Shown piece by piece: positions 1 through 10,186 of a stretch of DNA of 64,000 bases. Each line of letters opens with the position of its first letter. The stretch's first letter is position 1. The DNA comes from Vibrio neptunius (GTDB taxonomy: Bacteria; Pseudomonadota; Gammaproteobacteria; Enterobacterales; Vibrionaceae), in contig CP079859.1 of assembly GCA_019339365.1 (NCBI GenBank), positions 3,286,001-3,350,000 on the forward strand, in the 5' to 3' direction. Below the pieces are notes generated by a model that worked only from the letters and a program-made list of their open reading frames with translations, had not been told where the DNA came from and did no database searches. Position numbers and translations under genes: made by a program.

Positions 1-1825
1 CGTACATTAGGTTCACGATACAACGTGTACCAATGATGGCAGTAAACATAGACGTTAAGATACCGATAGACAGTGTCACCGCGAAGCCTTTGATTGCGCC
101 TGTACCTACAGCAAACAGGATAATTGCGGTAATCAAGGTGGTGATGTTGGCATCGGCAATGGTGCTGAATGCGTTCGCATAACCTTGATGAATCGCCTGC
201 TGAGGGTTTCGCCCGTCACGTAACTCTTCACGTATCCGTTCGAAAATCAAGACGTTAGCATCGACCGCCATGCCGACTGTCAGAACAATACCGGCGATAC
301 CAGGCAAGGTCATTGTTGCGCCCGGAATCATCGACATCACACCAATAATCAGTACAAGGTTTACCATCAGCGCGGTATTGGCAATCAGACCAAACTTACG
401 GTAGTAAAGCAGCGTGAATAGCATAACTGCCGCCATACCCCAGATACACGCCATGATACCCATGTCGATGTTCTGTTGACCCATAGATGGACCAATTGTC
501 CGTTCTTCAACAATAGAAATCGGCGCAATCAGAGCACCTGCACGAAGCAATAGTGCCAGGTTGTGCGCTTCAGCCGCCGAATCGATACCTGTGATGCGGA
601 AGTTACGGCCAAGCGCTGATTGAATCGTTGCTTGGTTAATCACTTCTTCATGCTTAGTCAGGATAACGCGACCATCTGCCGTCTTGCGTCCGCTGTCTTT
701 ATATTCAGCAAACACGGTTGCCATCAGCTTGCCAATGTTCTTCTTAGAGAACGCTGACATCTTGTTACCACCTTCGCTATCTAGTGAGATGTTAACTTGA
801 GGGCGACCATATTCATCCACACTTGAGCTCGCATCAGTGATGCTCGAACCGCCTAGGATTACACGCTTTTTAAGCACAACTGGACGACCATCTCGATCTT
901 GCTTGATTTCACTACCCGCTGGCGCGCGACCACTAGCTGCTGCAGCGAGATCCGCTTTGTCGTCGACTTCGCGGAATTCAAGCGTTGCCGTCGCACCCAG
1001 AATTTCCTTCGCACGAGCGGTGTCCTGAACACCTGGCAGTTCAACAACAATTCGGCTTGCGCCCTGACGCTGTACAAGTGGTTCAGCCACACCCAGTTCG
1101 TTTACACGGTTGCGCAGAATGGTAATGTTCTGCTCCACAGCGTAGTTGCGAATTTCGGTCAGGCGTTGCTCAGTAAAGGTAGCCGTCAGAGTAAAACGAC
1201 CATCAGTCTCTGCATCGACAAATATCATATCAGGATGGTTTTGCTGCAGTAAGCGTTTGGCATCCGCAAGCTGCTCTTCATTACGCAGTAAGACTTCAAC
1301 AGATTCTTGACCTGAAGGACGAATCGCACGATAGCGAATCTTTTCTTCACGCAGTTCACTACGGAACGCTTCTTCCTGCTGGCTGACCAGCTTTTCCATC
1401 GCTGCGTCCATATCCACTTCCATCAGGAAGTGAACACCACCGCGAAGGTCAAGGCCGAGCTTCATTGGCGCTGCGCCAACCGCTTCTAACCAGTCAGGTG
1501 TTGCAGGGGCTAGATTAAGAGCAACAATTTTGTCTTTACCTAGTGCTTCATTGATCACATCGCGAGCACTTATCTGAGTGTCGGTATCGTTGAAGCGTAC
1601 AAGAATGGATCCATTTTCGAGAGCAATGGATTTATGAGATAAGCCCTTTTCATCAAGAGCTTCAGTGACAGAATCCAGCGTTGACATATCTACAGAGGCG
1701 CCACGCGCCCCTGTAACTTGAATTGCCGGATCTTCACCGTAGATATTTGGAAGTGCATACAATGCTGCGATAGCGATGGTAAACACCACCATCAAATACT
1801 TCCATAACGGATAGCGGTTAAGCAC
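1..1825 (-). CDS. secD: Protein translocase subunit SecD (partial, 3' end off window)
   Basis: SecD is an inner-membrane component of the SecDF-YajC complex that uses the proton gradient to help preproteins through SecYEG. The reading frame starts at a GTG (1825) and reads [14 protein letters not shown], the usual SecD N-terminal membrane anchor. It continues for about 608 codons to the window edge, so nearly all of a roughly 615-residue protein is present. Seen are the periplasmic P1 region, the GLDLRGG motif, and the C-terminal membrane block with [25 protein letters not shown] (D and N of the conserved VDANV). It lies 21 bp downstream of yajC on the same strand. secF would be expected beyond position 1. 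Identity is secure; only the last few residues are missing. Confidence 0.97.
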   Translation of the reverse strand, partial: MLNRYPLWKYLMVVFTIAIAALYALPNIYGEDPAIQVTGARGASVDMSTLDSVTEALDEKGLSHKSIALENGSILVRFNDTDTQISARDVINEALGKDKIVALNLAPATPDWLEAVGAAPMKLGLDLRGGVHFLMEVDMDAAMEKLVSQQEEAFRSELREEKIRYRAIRPSGQESVEVLLRNEEQLADAKRLLQQNHPDMIFVDAETDGRFTLTATFTEQRLTEIRNYAVEQNITILRNRVNELGVAEPLVQRQGASRIVVELPGVQDTARAKEILGATATLEFREVDDKADLAAAASGRAPAGSEIKQDRDGRPVVLKKRVILGGSSITDASSSVDEYGRPQVNISLDSEGGNKMSAFSKKNIGKLMATVFAEYKDSGRKTADGRVILTKHEEVINQATIQSALGRNFRITGIDSAAEAHNLALLLRAGALIAPISIVEERTIGPSMGQQNIDMGIMACIWGMAAVMLFTLLYYRKFGLIANTALMVNLVLIIGVMSMIPGATMTLPGIAGIVLTVGMAVDANVLIFERIREELRDGRNPQQAIHQGYANAFSTIADANITTLITAIILFAVGTGAIKGFAVTLSIGILTSMFTAIIGTRCIVNLMY

Positions 1826-1846
1826 AGCGAGGATCCTTTAGCTGTT

Positions 1847-2173
1847 TTATAGAGACTTCAGCGTACCCTTTGGTAGCACTGCAGTAACGAAATCTTTCTT
1901 GATAACAACTTCGTTATTCGTGTTTAGCTCGATTGAGATGTAGTCGTTGTCTTCTGCAATCTTAGTGATTTTACCTACTAGGCCACCGCTAGTTAGAACT
2001 TCATCACCTTTACTCATGGAAGACATTAGGCTCTTGTGTTCTTTCACGCGCTTAGCTTGTGGACGGTAAATCATAAAGTAGAAAATGACCGCGAACATGC
2101 CAAGCATGATTAGCATTTCGAAACCACCACCTGCTGGTGCGCCTTCTGCTGCTGCGTGAGCTTGATTAATCAT
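1847..2173 (-). CDS. yajC: Preprotein translocase subunit YajC
   Basis: YajC is a small single-span inner-membrane protein associated with SecDF. The 108-residue product has one hydrophobic helix at about residues 18-36 (MLIMLGMFAVIFYFMIYRPQ), followed by the family signature YRPQAKRVKEH and a small cytoplasmic domain with GDEVLTSGGLVGKI. Length fits the family (about 110). The ATG start is preceded by a GAGGA ribosome site. It sits between tgt and secD on the same strand, the standard gammaproteobacterial order, although a hairpin separates it from tgt. Confidence 0.97.
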   Translation of the reverse strand: MINQAHAAAEGAPAGGGFEMLIMLGMFAVIFYFMIYRPQAKRVKEHKSLMSSMSKGDEVLTSGGLVGKITKIAEDNDYISIELNTNNEVVIKKDFVTAVLPKGTLKSL

Positions 2174-2301
2174 TAAAACAATCCTCTATTATTTTTTATT
2201 AATATTCCAAGTTGGGCCTACGCTTTTGAGTTTCAAGAGAAAGAATGACTATTAGCGATCACTCTCTCAAAAATTCACTGCGTTTGCCTACTTTATTAGC
2301 A

Positions 2302-2330
2302 AAAGCCTTTGGCAAAATGCCAAAGGCTTT
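2302..2330 (-). terminator. Hairpin downstream of tgt
   Basis: A perfect 12-bp inverted repeat (AAAGCCTTTGGC / GCCAAAGGCTTT) with a 5-nt loop lies between tgt and yajC. Only a short T run follows on the minus strand, so it may be a weak terminator or a processing/attenuation hairpin within the tgt-yajC-secD unit. Confidence 0.6.
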
Positions 2331-2349
2331 AATTCTTTTATCTGGTCAA

Positions 2350-3519
<1,170 letters not shown>

Positions 3520-3686
3520 TTAAGTTCAGAGCAAAATAGTAATCATCTTGCTGTCTACCCTAACTAGTTAGGGTATATGAGGAGCGGTCGCCTTCCATGC
3601 GAGAGACAAATCAAACTTCTGATTTGCGTCCTAGCCTACTGCTAGCACTCGTAAATTGTTTGCGTTCAGTTCAATGCTGAACATAA

Positions 3687-3770
3687 GAGATTCCCTACTC
3701 GCTCGTTCCTCACTCTATGGAATGACAAAACCGTCATTCCTGAATCGAGGCACGAGATATCAGGAATCTC
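3687..3770. repeat. Dispersed palindromic intergenic repeat, copy A
   Basis: An imperfect palindrome runs from GAGATTCC through GGAATGAC, a short spacer, GTCATTCC and back to GGAATCTC. It occupies the tgt-queA gap (3487-3780), which otherwise shows no gene. Closely related sequence recurs at 18541-18633 and 38714-38815, with shared blocks such as TTCCCTACTCGCTC and CTATGGAATGAC. Confidence 0.75.
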
Positions 3771-3780
3771 TCAAAGTAAT

Positions 3781-4833
3781 CTATACCGTTTTCTTTTTAA
3801 TGAACATTGAGTCGCCATACGAGAAGAAACGGTACTTGTTTTCGACTGCATGCTTGTATGCGTTCATCGTATTTTCATAACCTGCAAATGCACTGACCAA
3901 CATGATCAGTGTCGATTCTGGCAGGTGGAAGTTAGTGATTAAACAATCCACTAACTGATATTCGTAACCTGGGTAGATAAAGATTTCAGTATCACCAAAG
4001 AATGGCGCAAGCGCTGTGCCTTTCTTCAATGCATCCTGCGCTGCACTTTCTAGTGAGCGTACCGAAGTTGTACCCACTGCGATGATTCGACCATTACGCG
4101 CTTTGGCAGCGTTAATCGCATCCACCACGTCTTGCGGTACTTCCACATACTCTGCGTGCATGTGATGGTCGTTGATATTCTCGACCTTAACCGGTTGGAA
4201 TGTACCAGCGCCTACGTGAAGCGTCACATAAGCGAACTCAGCACCTTTCGCTTTGATCTTCTCAAGCAGCGCTTCATCAAAATGCAGACCAGCGGTTGGC
4301 GCCGCAACAGCACCCGGTTTTTCATTGTAAACCGTTTGGTAACGCTCTTTGTCTGAATCTTCGTCAGGGCGGTCAATATAAGGTGGAAGTGGCATGTGGC
4401 CGATCTCTTCCAAAACCGCCAACACGTTCTTCTCAGCATTGAATTTCAATTCAAACAAGGCGTCATGGCGGGCAACCATTTGTGCAGAATACTCGTCGTT
4501 CTCACCAATGAAGATGGTTGAACCTGGTTTAGGCGATTTAGAACAGCGCACATGAGCCAGAATGCTTTTTTCATCCAACACACGTTCAACCAATACTTCC
4601 AACTTACCGCCTGATTCTTTACGGCCAAACATACGCGCAGGAATCACACGAGTATTATTGAAAACCACGAGATCGCCCGGCTGCACTTGCTCAAGTACAT
4701 CAATGAACGTGCCATCGCTTAGTTCACCACTGTTGCCATCCAGTTGAAGTAAACGGCTAGCAGTACGTTCAGGCTGAGGATAACGAGCAATCAGCTCATC
4801 AGGTAAGTCAAAGTGGAAATCAGATACTTGCAT
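3781..4833 (-). CDS. queA: tRNA preQ1(34) S-adenosylmethionine ribosyltransferase-isomerase
   Basis: QueA transfers and isomerises the ribose of SAM onto preQ1-modified tRNA to give epoxyqueuosine. The 350-residue protein begins [20 protein letters not shown], as typical QueA does. It carries the conserved NNTRVIPAR (about 59-67), the PTAGLHF motif mid-protein, [13 protein letters not shown], and [20 protein letters not shown] near the C-terminus. Length matches the family (about 350). It heads the queA-tgt-yajC-secD set; a candidate promoter lies about 90 bp upstream. Confidence 0.98.
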   Translation of the reverse strand: MQVSDFHFDLPDELIARYPQPERTASRLLQLDGNSGELSDGTFIDVLEQVQPGDLVVFNNTRVIPARMFGRKESGGKLEVLVERVLDEKSILAHVRCSKSPKPGSTIFIGENDEYSAQMVARHDALFELKFNAEKNVLAVLEEIGHMPLPPYIDRPDEDSDKERYQTVYNEKPGAVAAPTAGLHFDEALLEKIKAKGAEFAYVTLHVGAGTFQPVKVENINDHHMHAEYVEVPQDVVDAINAAKARNGRIIAVGTTSVRSLESAAQDALKKGTALAPFFGDTEIFIYPGYEYQLVDCLITNFHLPESTLIMLVSAFAGYENTMNAYKHAVENKYRFFSYGDSMFIKKKTV

Positions 4834-4924
4834 GTTACTAAATCTTTTGTCGTGGTTTATCTTGTCGTGATGGAAGTCGAACTGATTCTGTCACAAGCAG
4901 ACGACGAGTTTTTCGCAGCCGACT

Positions 4925-4952
4925 AGTATATGCCGCACAAACGCAATAGCAA
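4925..4952 (-). promoter_or_regulatory. Candidate sigma70 promoter for queA
   Basis: Read on the minus strand there is TTGCTA, a 16-bp spacer, then TATACT, ending about 90 bp before the queA ATG. The rest of the 4834-5172 gap shows no gene. This is consensus matching by eye only. Confidence 0.4.
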
Positions 4953-5172
4953 GGATTGAGGTGTGAAATATTGTAATCAATGTGGAATTAACAAGGGTAT
5001 TGAGAAAGGCAATGAGGAAGGCTGTAAAGTTGAATGGATACTTTGTACATAATTCGCCACACCTTTTCCAAGGTTATCGGGGTGAAAACCCACCCAGCTC
5101 TCATACTCGCGAGTCAAAAATTACTATATTAAAAGAGACCACAACAATAACTCTATCACTCAGGAGGCAGCC

Positions 5173-5616
5173 ATGATAAAAGTCGAAGATATGATGACGC
5201 GCACCCCCCATACCTTGCTGCGTTCGCACCTGCTTGCAGATGCAAAACATACCATGGAAGCACTGGATATTCGCCACGTTCCAATCGTTGATGCAAATAA
5301 GCAGCTACTCGGCGTAGTTTCCCAACGTGACGTGCTGGCCGCACAAGAATCAAGCTTACAGCAAATTCCAGAAAATCAGTCCTACACCTTGAATACTCCA
5401 TTATATGAAGTCATGAAGACAGGTGTCATGACAGTTTCTCCTCAGGCTGGATTAAAAGAAAGTGCCATCTACATGCAGAAACACAAAGTAGGCTGTCTAC
5501 CTGTCGTTGAAAAAGGCCAGTTAGTTGGAATTATCACCGACAGTGACTTTGTCGCGATCGCGATCAACTTGCTTGAACTACAGATAGAGAATGAACCGCA
5601 AGAACAAGAGTTCTGA
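5173..5616 (+). CDS. Two-CBS-domain protein
   Basis: The 147-residue protein is essentially a tandem pair of CBS domains (about 8-62 and 78-136). The motifs RHVPIVDANKQLLGVVSQRD and VGCLPVVEKGQLVGIITDSD mark the ends of the two halves. Paired CBS domains form a Bateman module that usually binds adenine nucleotides and regulates a partner; no enzymatic domain is fused here, so the partner is unknown. A strong CAGGAGG ribosome site sits 5 bp before the ATG. A convergent hairpin separates it from the Ter island, so it looks like the last backbone gene before the insertion. Confidence 0.9.
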   Translation: MIKVEDMMTRTPHTLLRSHLLADAKHTMEALDIRHVPIVDANKQLLGVVSQRDVLAAQESSLQQIPENQSYTLNTPLYEVMKTGVMTVSPQAGLKESAIYMQKHKVGCLPVVEKGQLVGIITDSDFVAIAINLLELQIENEPQEQEF

Positions 5617-5635
5617 TAAGTTGTGTGCAGAGGAT

Positions 5636-5666
5636 AACCAGCGTTCTGGAGAAAGAAACGCTGGTT
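5636..5666. terminator. Convergent terminator between CBS gene and terD-type genes
   Basis: The inverted repeat AACCAGCGTT / AACGCTGGTT has an 11-nt loop and lies between two convergently transcribed genes. T-rich sequence follows on the plus strand. Confidence 0.65.
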
Positions 5667-5682
5667 TATCGTTCAGTCTGAG

Positions 5683-6258
5683 TTAGATGTGGGCTGCAAC
5701 CTGTGTTTTCACATCATCTACTGTTCGACCAGACATTGGGATACCCTTAGAGCTGAATGTCCATTCTCCCTGCTTAAGGCTAAGCAAACCAATAAACACA
5801 CCTGTATGCGGGCCTTGTTCTGACAGAGTAAAACGGCATATTTCCTTGGCAGAGCGATCCATTACACGACAAAATGCATTATCCACTTTCTGGAAAGACT
5901 GACCAGTAAAGCTGTTGACTGTAATTGCAAGGTGCTTCACCGACTTTGGAAGTTTCGGCAACGTAATACTAATCTGTTCGTCGTCGCCATCACCATCACC
6001 GGTACGATTATCGCCTTTATGCTTGATTGCACCGCAATTTGACTTAAGTTGCCCAAACCAAACGGTATCTACTTCTTTCAGGTCTTCGTCAAACAAAATA
6101 CACGACGCATCGAGGTCAATCGAAGCAGGAGTAAATAGAGACGAAAAGAAACCTTTGGATTTTGCCACATCCCATCCAAGCCCAACCGTGACTTTGGAGA
6201 GTTTTTCAACCTCTTTTGTCAAAGAGATAGAAGAATTTTTTGATAAATTAATCGCCAT
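5683..6258 (-). CDS. TerD-family calcium-binding stress protein (second copy)
   Basis: TerD-domain proteins are cytoplasmic beta-sandwich, Ca2+-binding proteins of tellurite resistance and general stress loci. I take the ATG at 6258 (MAINLSKNSS, 191 residues, the usual TerD length). Upstream in-frame codons read an unrelated 27-residue tail overlapping the previous gene. Seen are the N-terminal MAINLxK signature, LGLGWD, an SCILFDEDL strand, and the acidic Ca-site motif DNRTGDGDGDDEQISI. It is the last gene of the minus-strand unit, 11 bp after its paralogue. The two copies share the metal-site motif but are otherwise clearly diverged, so an old rather than recent duplication is likely. Confidence 0.92.
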   Translation of the reverse strand: MAINLSKNSSISLTKEVEKLSKVTVGLGWDVAKSKGFFSSLFTPASIDLDASCILFDEDLKEVDTVWFGQLKSNCGAIKHKGDNRTGDGDGDDEQISITLPKLPKSVKHLAITVNSFTGQSFQKVDNAFCRVMDRSAKEICRFTLSEQGPHTGVFIGLLSLKQGEWTFSSKGIPMSGRTVDDVKTQVAAHI

Positions 6259-6269
6259 TATGGTCTTCC

Positions 6270-6836
6270 TTATTGATAGCCAGCAACAATGTCGCCTAGC
6301 CCCAATTGATAGCCTGCTCCAACAGCATGGAACGACCATTCACTACCGTTTCTTACCAAAGAACCGAATTGAACTGCAGATTCATTGGCAAACTCTTGGC
6401 CCAAGCGGTATTCAGCGATTAAATTGCCGCTGAGTTCGTTATAAAGACGAATGTAACTCGTATTTACCTTTGAAAAACTGCCTTGGTCATTATGAATAGT
6501 CACAAATATCGATAACTCAGTCGCTTTTGGATCAACATTCGGAAGATCGATATGGATGACTTCGTCATCGCCATCACCCTCACCAGTTCGATTGTCACCC
6601 TCATGAACTACCGCATTTTGAGGGCACTTAAGGTTGTTATAGAAAACAAAGTGACTGTCGGAAATGAGCTTAGGTTGTTGTTGGGCATCATTGCTGCAAA
6701 TAAATATACTGCAATCGAGATCCAATGGCGGCTCGTTTGCCAATAGATCCCAACCTAGACCCAACTTCAATTTAGTTAGTGCCGGTTCCACTTTATTAAG
6801 GTTAATTGAGCTGCCTTTTTCCAAATTAATAGCCAT
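6270..6836 (-). CDS. TerD-family calcium-binding stress protein
   Basis: This 188-residue TerD-domain protein starts MAINLEKGSSINLNK. It carries LKLGLGWD, DLDCSIFIC and the Ca-binding signature GDNRTGEGDGDDEVIHID around residues 80-97. TerD proteins bind Ca2+ and are thought to act with TelA and TerC-type membrane proteins at the membrane during metal, oxidative or phage stress. Its ATG overlaps the stop codon of the upstream telA (TAATG), indicating translational coupling. No terC, terB, terZ or terA is visible in the window, so this is a reduced Ter set. Confidence 0.93.
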   Translation of the reverse strand: MAINLEKGSSINLNKVEPALTKLKLGLGWDLLANEPPLDLDCSIFICSNDAQQQPKLISDSHFVFYNNLKCPQNAVVHEGDNRTGEGDGDDEVIHIDLPNVDPKATELSIFVTIHNDQGSFSKVNTSYIRLYNELSGNLIAEYRLGQEFANESAVQFGSLVRNGSEWSFHAVGAGYQLGLGDIVAGYQ

Positions 6837-8035
6837 TATTCATTTCCTTTTTTATTTGTCATCAAGTTTGAAAGCTCTTGTCTCATGCTAACCATTTTCT
6901 CATCAGCTACCTTGCGGTTACGCGCACCTTCTTGTTCGATAGCGACGACATCTTCAAGTGTAGAGATAAGTGTTTGTTGAACATGCTCGAGCGTTTCAAT
7001 ATCTATTGCTGAACGCTGATTTGCTTGGGCTGTTTGCAAAGTATTTTGTCTTAAGAGATCTGCATTTTTGCGAATTAAGTCATTGGTGGCATCATCAATT
7101 TTTGAAGCAAGCTCCAGTGACTTTTTCTGTTCGAGCATGGAAATAGCCAACGTAAATTGCTTTTTCCATGATGGAATGGTTAGTGTTTTTATATTATTAA
7201 ATTTTTCAATTAAAGTAATATTATTAGTTTGAACCATTCGAATCATAGGCGCTGTCTGCAACGCTAATAGCTGCAAACTCTTTAAATCATGTGTACGCTT
7301 TTGAATACGATCATAATTGGATTTCAAATCGCTCACCATTTGAGCTTTAAGAGGAGAGCTGTGCATTTCAGGATCAGCTGACAGTTCATCAATTTTATCT
7401 TTAACCAATAATCCTCTAGCTTCACCATATACTATTGATTGAGATAACGATTTATATTGAAGAATGTTCTGGTTAAATACAACATCAAGTTGTACTGATC
7501 TTTCTTGTAAACGATTTTGTTGTGAATCGACTTCTTTAACTACACGATCTAACTGTGTACTAACTGAATTAAATTGAGCGAGGATAGCTTCTTTAGTGTT
7601 ACGGAATTTCTGAACAATCTTTCCAAAAAAGCTTTCCTTACCAACGAGGCTGGAAATATCCACTCCTTTCGCGAGTCCAATAACTGAATTTAAGTTATCG
7701 CCCATTTCCTCAAGATCTTTAGTACGCACATGCTTCAACATAGAATCAGAATATTCTCCAATTCTCTCGGCAGAAGATTGACCGAGTGTTGATATTCCAT
7801 GAGAAGAAAATATATCGCTATCTTTTAACTGCGTATAAACTTGTGAATAAACCTCTCGGGAGTCCAATCCGGCTTCTGTTAGTTCCTTCTGATACATTTC
7901 AATGGCAACATTGAGTTGTGAATCAAGTTTATTAAGATCAATTTGAGGTAATAACTCACCTGTTATTGGTGTGGTTTCAACCACTGTATTTGACATAGCT
8001 CTACTTGGACTAAAGCTCGCAGGTTTAAAAGTCAT
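6836..8035 (-). CDS. telA: TelA/KlaA-family toxic anion resistance protein
   Basis: TelA (KlaA) proteins are largely helical and found in tellurite-resistance operons; their biochemical action is not established. The 399-residue product is predicted helical throughout and shows the family pattern: KFRNTKEAILAQFNSVSTQLDRVVKEVD in the middle, the QTAPMIRMVQTNNITLIEKF stretch at about 265-284, the WKKQF motif, and a C-terminal coiled-coil region. Its ATG directly abuts the stop codon of the upstream TelA-like gene, and its own stop overlaps the next terD. It is a co-translated member of the Ter block. Confidence 0.9.
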   Translation of the reverse strand: MTFKPASFSPSRAMSNTVVETTPITGELLPQIDLNKLDSQLNVAIEMYQKELTEAGLDSREVYSQVYTQLKDSDIFSSHGISTLGQSSAERIGEYSDSMLKHVRTKDLEEMGDNLNSVIGLAKGVDISSLVGKESFFGKIVQKFRNTKEAILAQFNSVSTQLDRVVKEVDSQQNRLQERSVQLDVVFNQNILQYKSLSQSIVYGEARGLLVKDKIDELSADPEMHSSPLKAQMVSDLKSNYDRIQKRTHDLKSLQLLALQTAPMIRMVQTNNITLIEKFNNIKTLTIPSWKKQFTLAISMLEQKKSLELASKIDDATNDLIRKNADLLRQNTLQTAQANQRSAIDIETLEHVQQTLISTLEDVVAIEQEGARNRKVADEKMVSMRQELSNLMTNKKGNE

Positions 8036-9181
8036 TTATTGAAGATCCTCTATATTTTTAATTAGGGTTTGCTGAATATCATTGAGTTCGTAATACATAG
8101 TAGCATCATTAGATTCATCTACAGCAATAACGCTCAGAAACTGTTGTTTCCATACTTGAATAATATTCACTTTAATCTCTTCAAGTCTTTCGAAACTAGT
8201 CACTAGATTACTGGTATATAATTCCATTTGTGGGAATGTTAATTCTATAGACTGACCAAGCGCTTTAAGGTTATTTAACTTTCTATCCCAACGCTTCAAC
8301 GCTTCTTTATTTCCATCCCTAAATAGCTCAGGTAAATCCCTGTTTATTTGGCTATCTATTCCGGAGCGGCTTTCGATAATTAATGTGAGCGCAATAATAT
8401 TTAGCCTTACTTCACTCTGTAATTTCGATAGTTCCTGAGACCATTTTCTAAATTCATCCAAAGTTGTATGCGTTTCATTTAAATTATCAAATATTCTATT
8501 TATCCTAAGGTCAATACGGTCACTAACACTATCGAATTCAAACTTAAGCTTACGTATCTTTTGTTTCTTACTGCCTAAAAAACTAGATATTTTTGTTGAT
8601 ATTTTATTTGGATTAAATATGTTTATATCAATGCTTTTCGCTAATTCAATGATAACCTTACCCAATTCAAGGATTCGGTCAACTTTACCTATCTTTGCGT
8701 AATCGGACAAAAATCCTTGTACATCTTGGAATCGTTTTGAAAGCTGGCTACCAAACTCAATTTGACACGAAGGGTCATCGAAATTTATTGCAGACTTAAT
8801 ATTACTTATGATCAAATGCTCTCCTTTAGAAAGCACTAATCCGTTAAACTCTTTTTCACAGAGTAACTCAATTCTTTGTATCAGAGATTCATCAATATCG
8901 ACAACATCACTCTGAATCGATTTAATTTTATTACTAAACAAGACTGATGGTTTTCTATCAACACCTTGGTTAGAGGAACCGTTTTCTGATTTGATCGATT
9001 CTTTCAATGACTCTTCGCTTGCAGGAGACTCATCGTGTTTATTTCTCGAAGAGGCAACGCCAAAAAACTGCTTTACCTTTGGGCTACCCGAAGAAGATTG
9101 AAGTGACGAGGAGGCGTCATCTTCAAGGTTCTGGCTTTTATCCGATTTACTTGCCACTTTGTGATGAAAAGTCTTTATCAT
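8036..9181 (-). CDS. Divergent TelA-like protein with Ser-rich N-terminal tail
   Basis: This 381-residue protein has about 80 low-complexity Ser/Lys/Glu-rich residues, then a helical body. I place it as a distant TelA paralogue by internal comparison with the next gene. Its TSNLVTSFERLEEIKVNIIQ region plus VWKQQFLSVIAV lines up with TNNITLIEKFNNIKTLTIPS plus WKKQFTLAISML of TelA, and both end in a helix of the QQTLIxxxEDL type. The central KIRKLKFEFDSVSDRID also resembles the TelA core. Codon use is AT-rich. A GAAGAAG ribosome site precedes the ATG. It begins the second transcription block after a 120-bp AT-rich gap with inverted repeats. Function is unknown; a heteromer with TelA is my inference. 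Confidence 0.7.
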   Translation of the reverse strand: MIKTFHHKVASKSDKSQNLEDDASSSLQSSSGSPKVKQFFGVASSRNKHDESPASEESLKESIKSENGSSNQGVDRKPSVLFSNKIKSIQSDVVDIDESLIQRIELLCEKEFNGLVLSKGEHLIISNIKSAINFDDPSCQIEFGSQLSKRFQDVQGFLSDYAKIGKVDRILELGKVIIELAKSIDINIFNPNKISTKISSFLGSKKQKIRKLKFEFDSVSDRIDLRINRIFDNLNETHTTLDEFRKWSQELSKLQSEVRLNIIALTLIIESRSGIDSQINRDLPELFRDGNKEALKRWDRKLNNLKALGQSIELTFPQMELYTSNLVTSFERLEEIKVNIIQVWKQQFLSVIAVDESNDATMYYELNDIQQTLIKNIEDLQ

Positions 9182-9203
9182 ATAAAATATTCTTCTTCAG
9201 TAA

Positions 9204-9284
9204 CAATCAACAAAATAGTTCAATTGATTGTTTATTATTTATAAATAATGATTAAATTTTATATTGTAACTGAATTTAATCATT
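9204..9284. promoter_or_regulatory. AT-rich gap with two inverted repeats ahead of the TelA/TerD block
   Basis: The 120-bp gap between the aldolase and the TelA-like gene holds a perfect 12-bp inverted repeat, AATGATTAAATT (9247-9258) / AATTTAATCATT (9273-9284). A second, 7-bp repeat pairs CAATCAA (9204-9210) with TTGATTG (9224-9230). This is the only sizeable gap inside the minus-strand Ter cluster, so a promoter/operator is plausible. The AT-only stem makes an intrinsic terminator unlikely. Confidence 0.4.
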
Positions 9285-9301
9285 GGCTCCTAAAAGCTGC
9301 T

Positions 9302-10186
9302 TCAGTAATAATTAAAAGAATTCGCTAAATGTTTCGTTCTTTGGGCCCAGTTTCGGTGGCAGGCCGTTTCCATCATTTGTCCACTCATTTGATAAATTGC
9401 TGGAGAGCTTTGATCTAAGATTGACTCAGCTTGTTTTATGTAACCACTCGAGTAGTCATGAAAAAAATTCTCAATCACAGTGACTTGTTCTGGATGTATT
9501 GCCGTCTTACCAAAAAAACCAAAATTCAGATCCATGCGAAGCTCCTTTTCAAGTGTCACTCTATCTTCTAAAAAATCAAAGACAGGCGCAGAAAGTTCAT
9601 ATCCATGAGGTCTAAACGTAATAATCAATTGCTCTATGATGATTCGCAAAGGCGTGTCATAGATAGTCTGTCCAGGCATTCGTTTAATCCCAAGAATATT
9701 GAATAAGTCGTTCCCACCTATTCTTAGGCATATAATACGGTCTTTGATTGAGTTGAGTTGCTCTCGAATTAGTACCAAATTTTTCGGACACATCACTTCA
9801 GAAGATTCAAGTGTCGGCATGACTTTAAATGGATGAGAAGAGGAGATTAAGACATCATGATATTCATTTAAGGTTGTTAAATCATACTTGGGTAATACAA
9901 AGCCATCAATCTTTTCAATTCCATCGAAACCTAATATTTCTTTTAGTACCACAGCATTTCTTGGCCGAATAAAACGCTTAAACTTAGAGTTATCTTCTAA
10001 CACTAATAGTGCATTTTTTAGGTTATCTAAACTCAGCTTTAGTTGATCATCCGATACTGCATCTTCAGTACAAAACACCATACTCTTAGAGCCTAAACCG
10101 TTTGACATTATCTGACTTAACTTGTCATGAGTACAAGGTGTATATAAAGTAGCTCCGAGTGAAAAGTACATATGTTCTTGCATCAT
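9302..10186 (-). CDS. HpcH/HpaI aldolase / CitE-like protein of the Ter biosynthetic module
   Basis: This 294-residue protein belongs to the HpcH/HpaI-CitE TIM-barrel superfamily, which makes or breaks C-C bonds of acyl-CoA or 2-oxo acids with a divalent metal. Seen are RPRNAV (about 75-80), the barrel segment IICLRIGGNDLFNILG, and near the C-terminus the diagnostic GKTAIHPEQV. CitE-like proteins are recurring partners in the predicted Ter-linked nucleoside-metabolite pathway (Anantharaman, Iyer and Aravind). Its ATG overlaps the stop of the PRTase-Pelota gene by 4 nt, so the two are translationally coupled. The substrate is not predictable from sequence. Confidence 0.85.
   Translation of the reverse strand: MMQEHMYFSLGATLYTPCTHDKLSQIMSNGLGSKSMVFCTEDAVSDDQLKLSLDNLKNALLVLEDNSKFKRFIRPRNAVVLKEILGFDGIEKIDGFVLPKYDLTTLNEYHDVLISSSHPFKVMPTLESSEVMCPKNLVLIREQLNSIKDRIICLRIGGNDLFNILGIKRMPGQTIYDTPLRIIIEQLIITFRPHGYELSAPVFDFLEDRVTLEKELRMDLNFGFFGKTAIHPEQVTVIENFFHDYSSGYIKQAESILDQSSPAIYQMSGQMMETACHRNWAQRTKHLANSFNYY

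Noticed and set aside
837..1252. Open frames on both strands inside secD
   Set aside because: They are shadows of the conserved SecD frame and have no family features.
3656..3880. 74-codon plus-strand frame over the tgt-queA gap
   Set aside because: It runs through the palindromic repeat and antisense queA.
5683..6339. 218-residue reading of the last TerD gene
   Set aside because: The first 27 codons overlap the upstream terD and are not TerD sequence; the ATG at 6258 gives the normal N-terminus.
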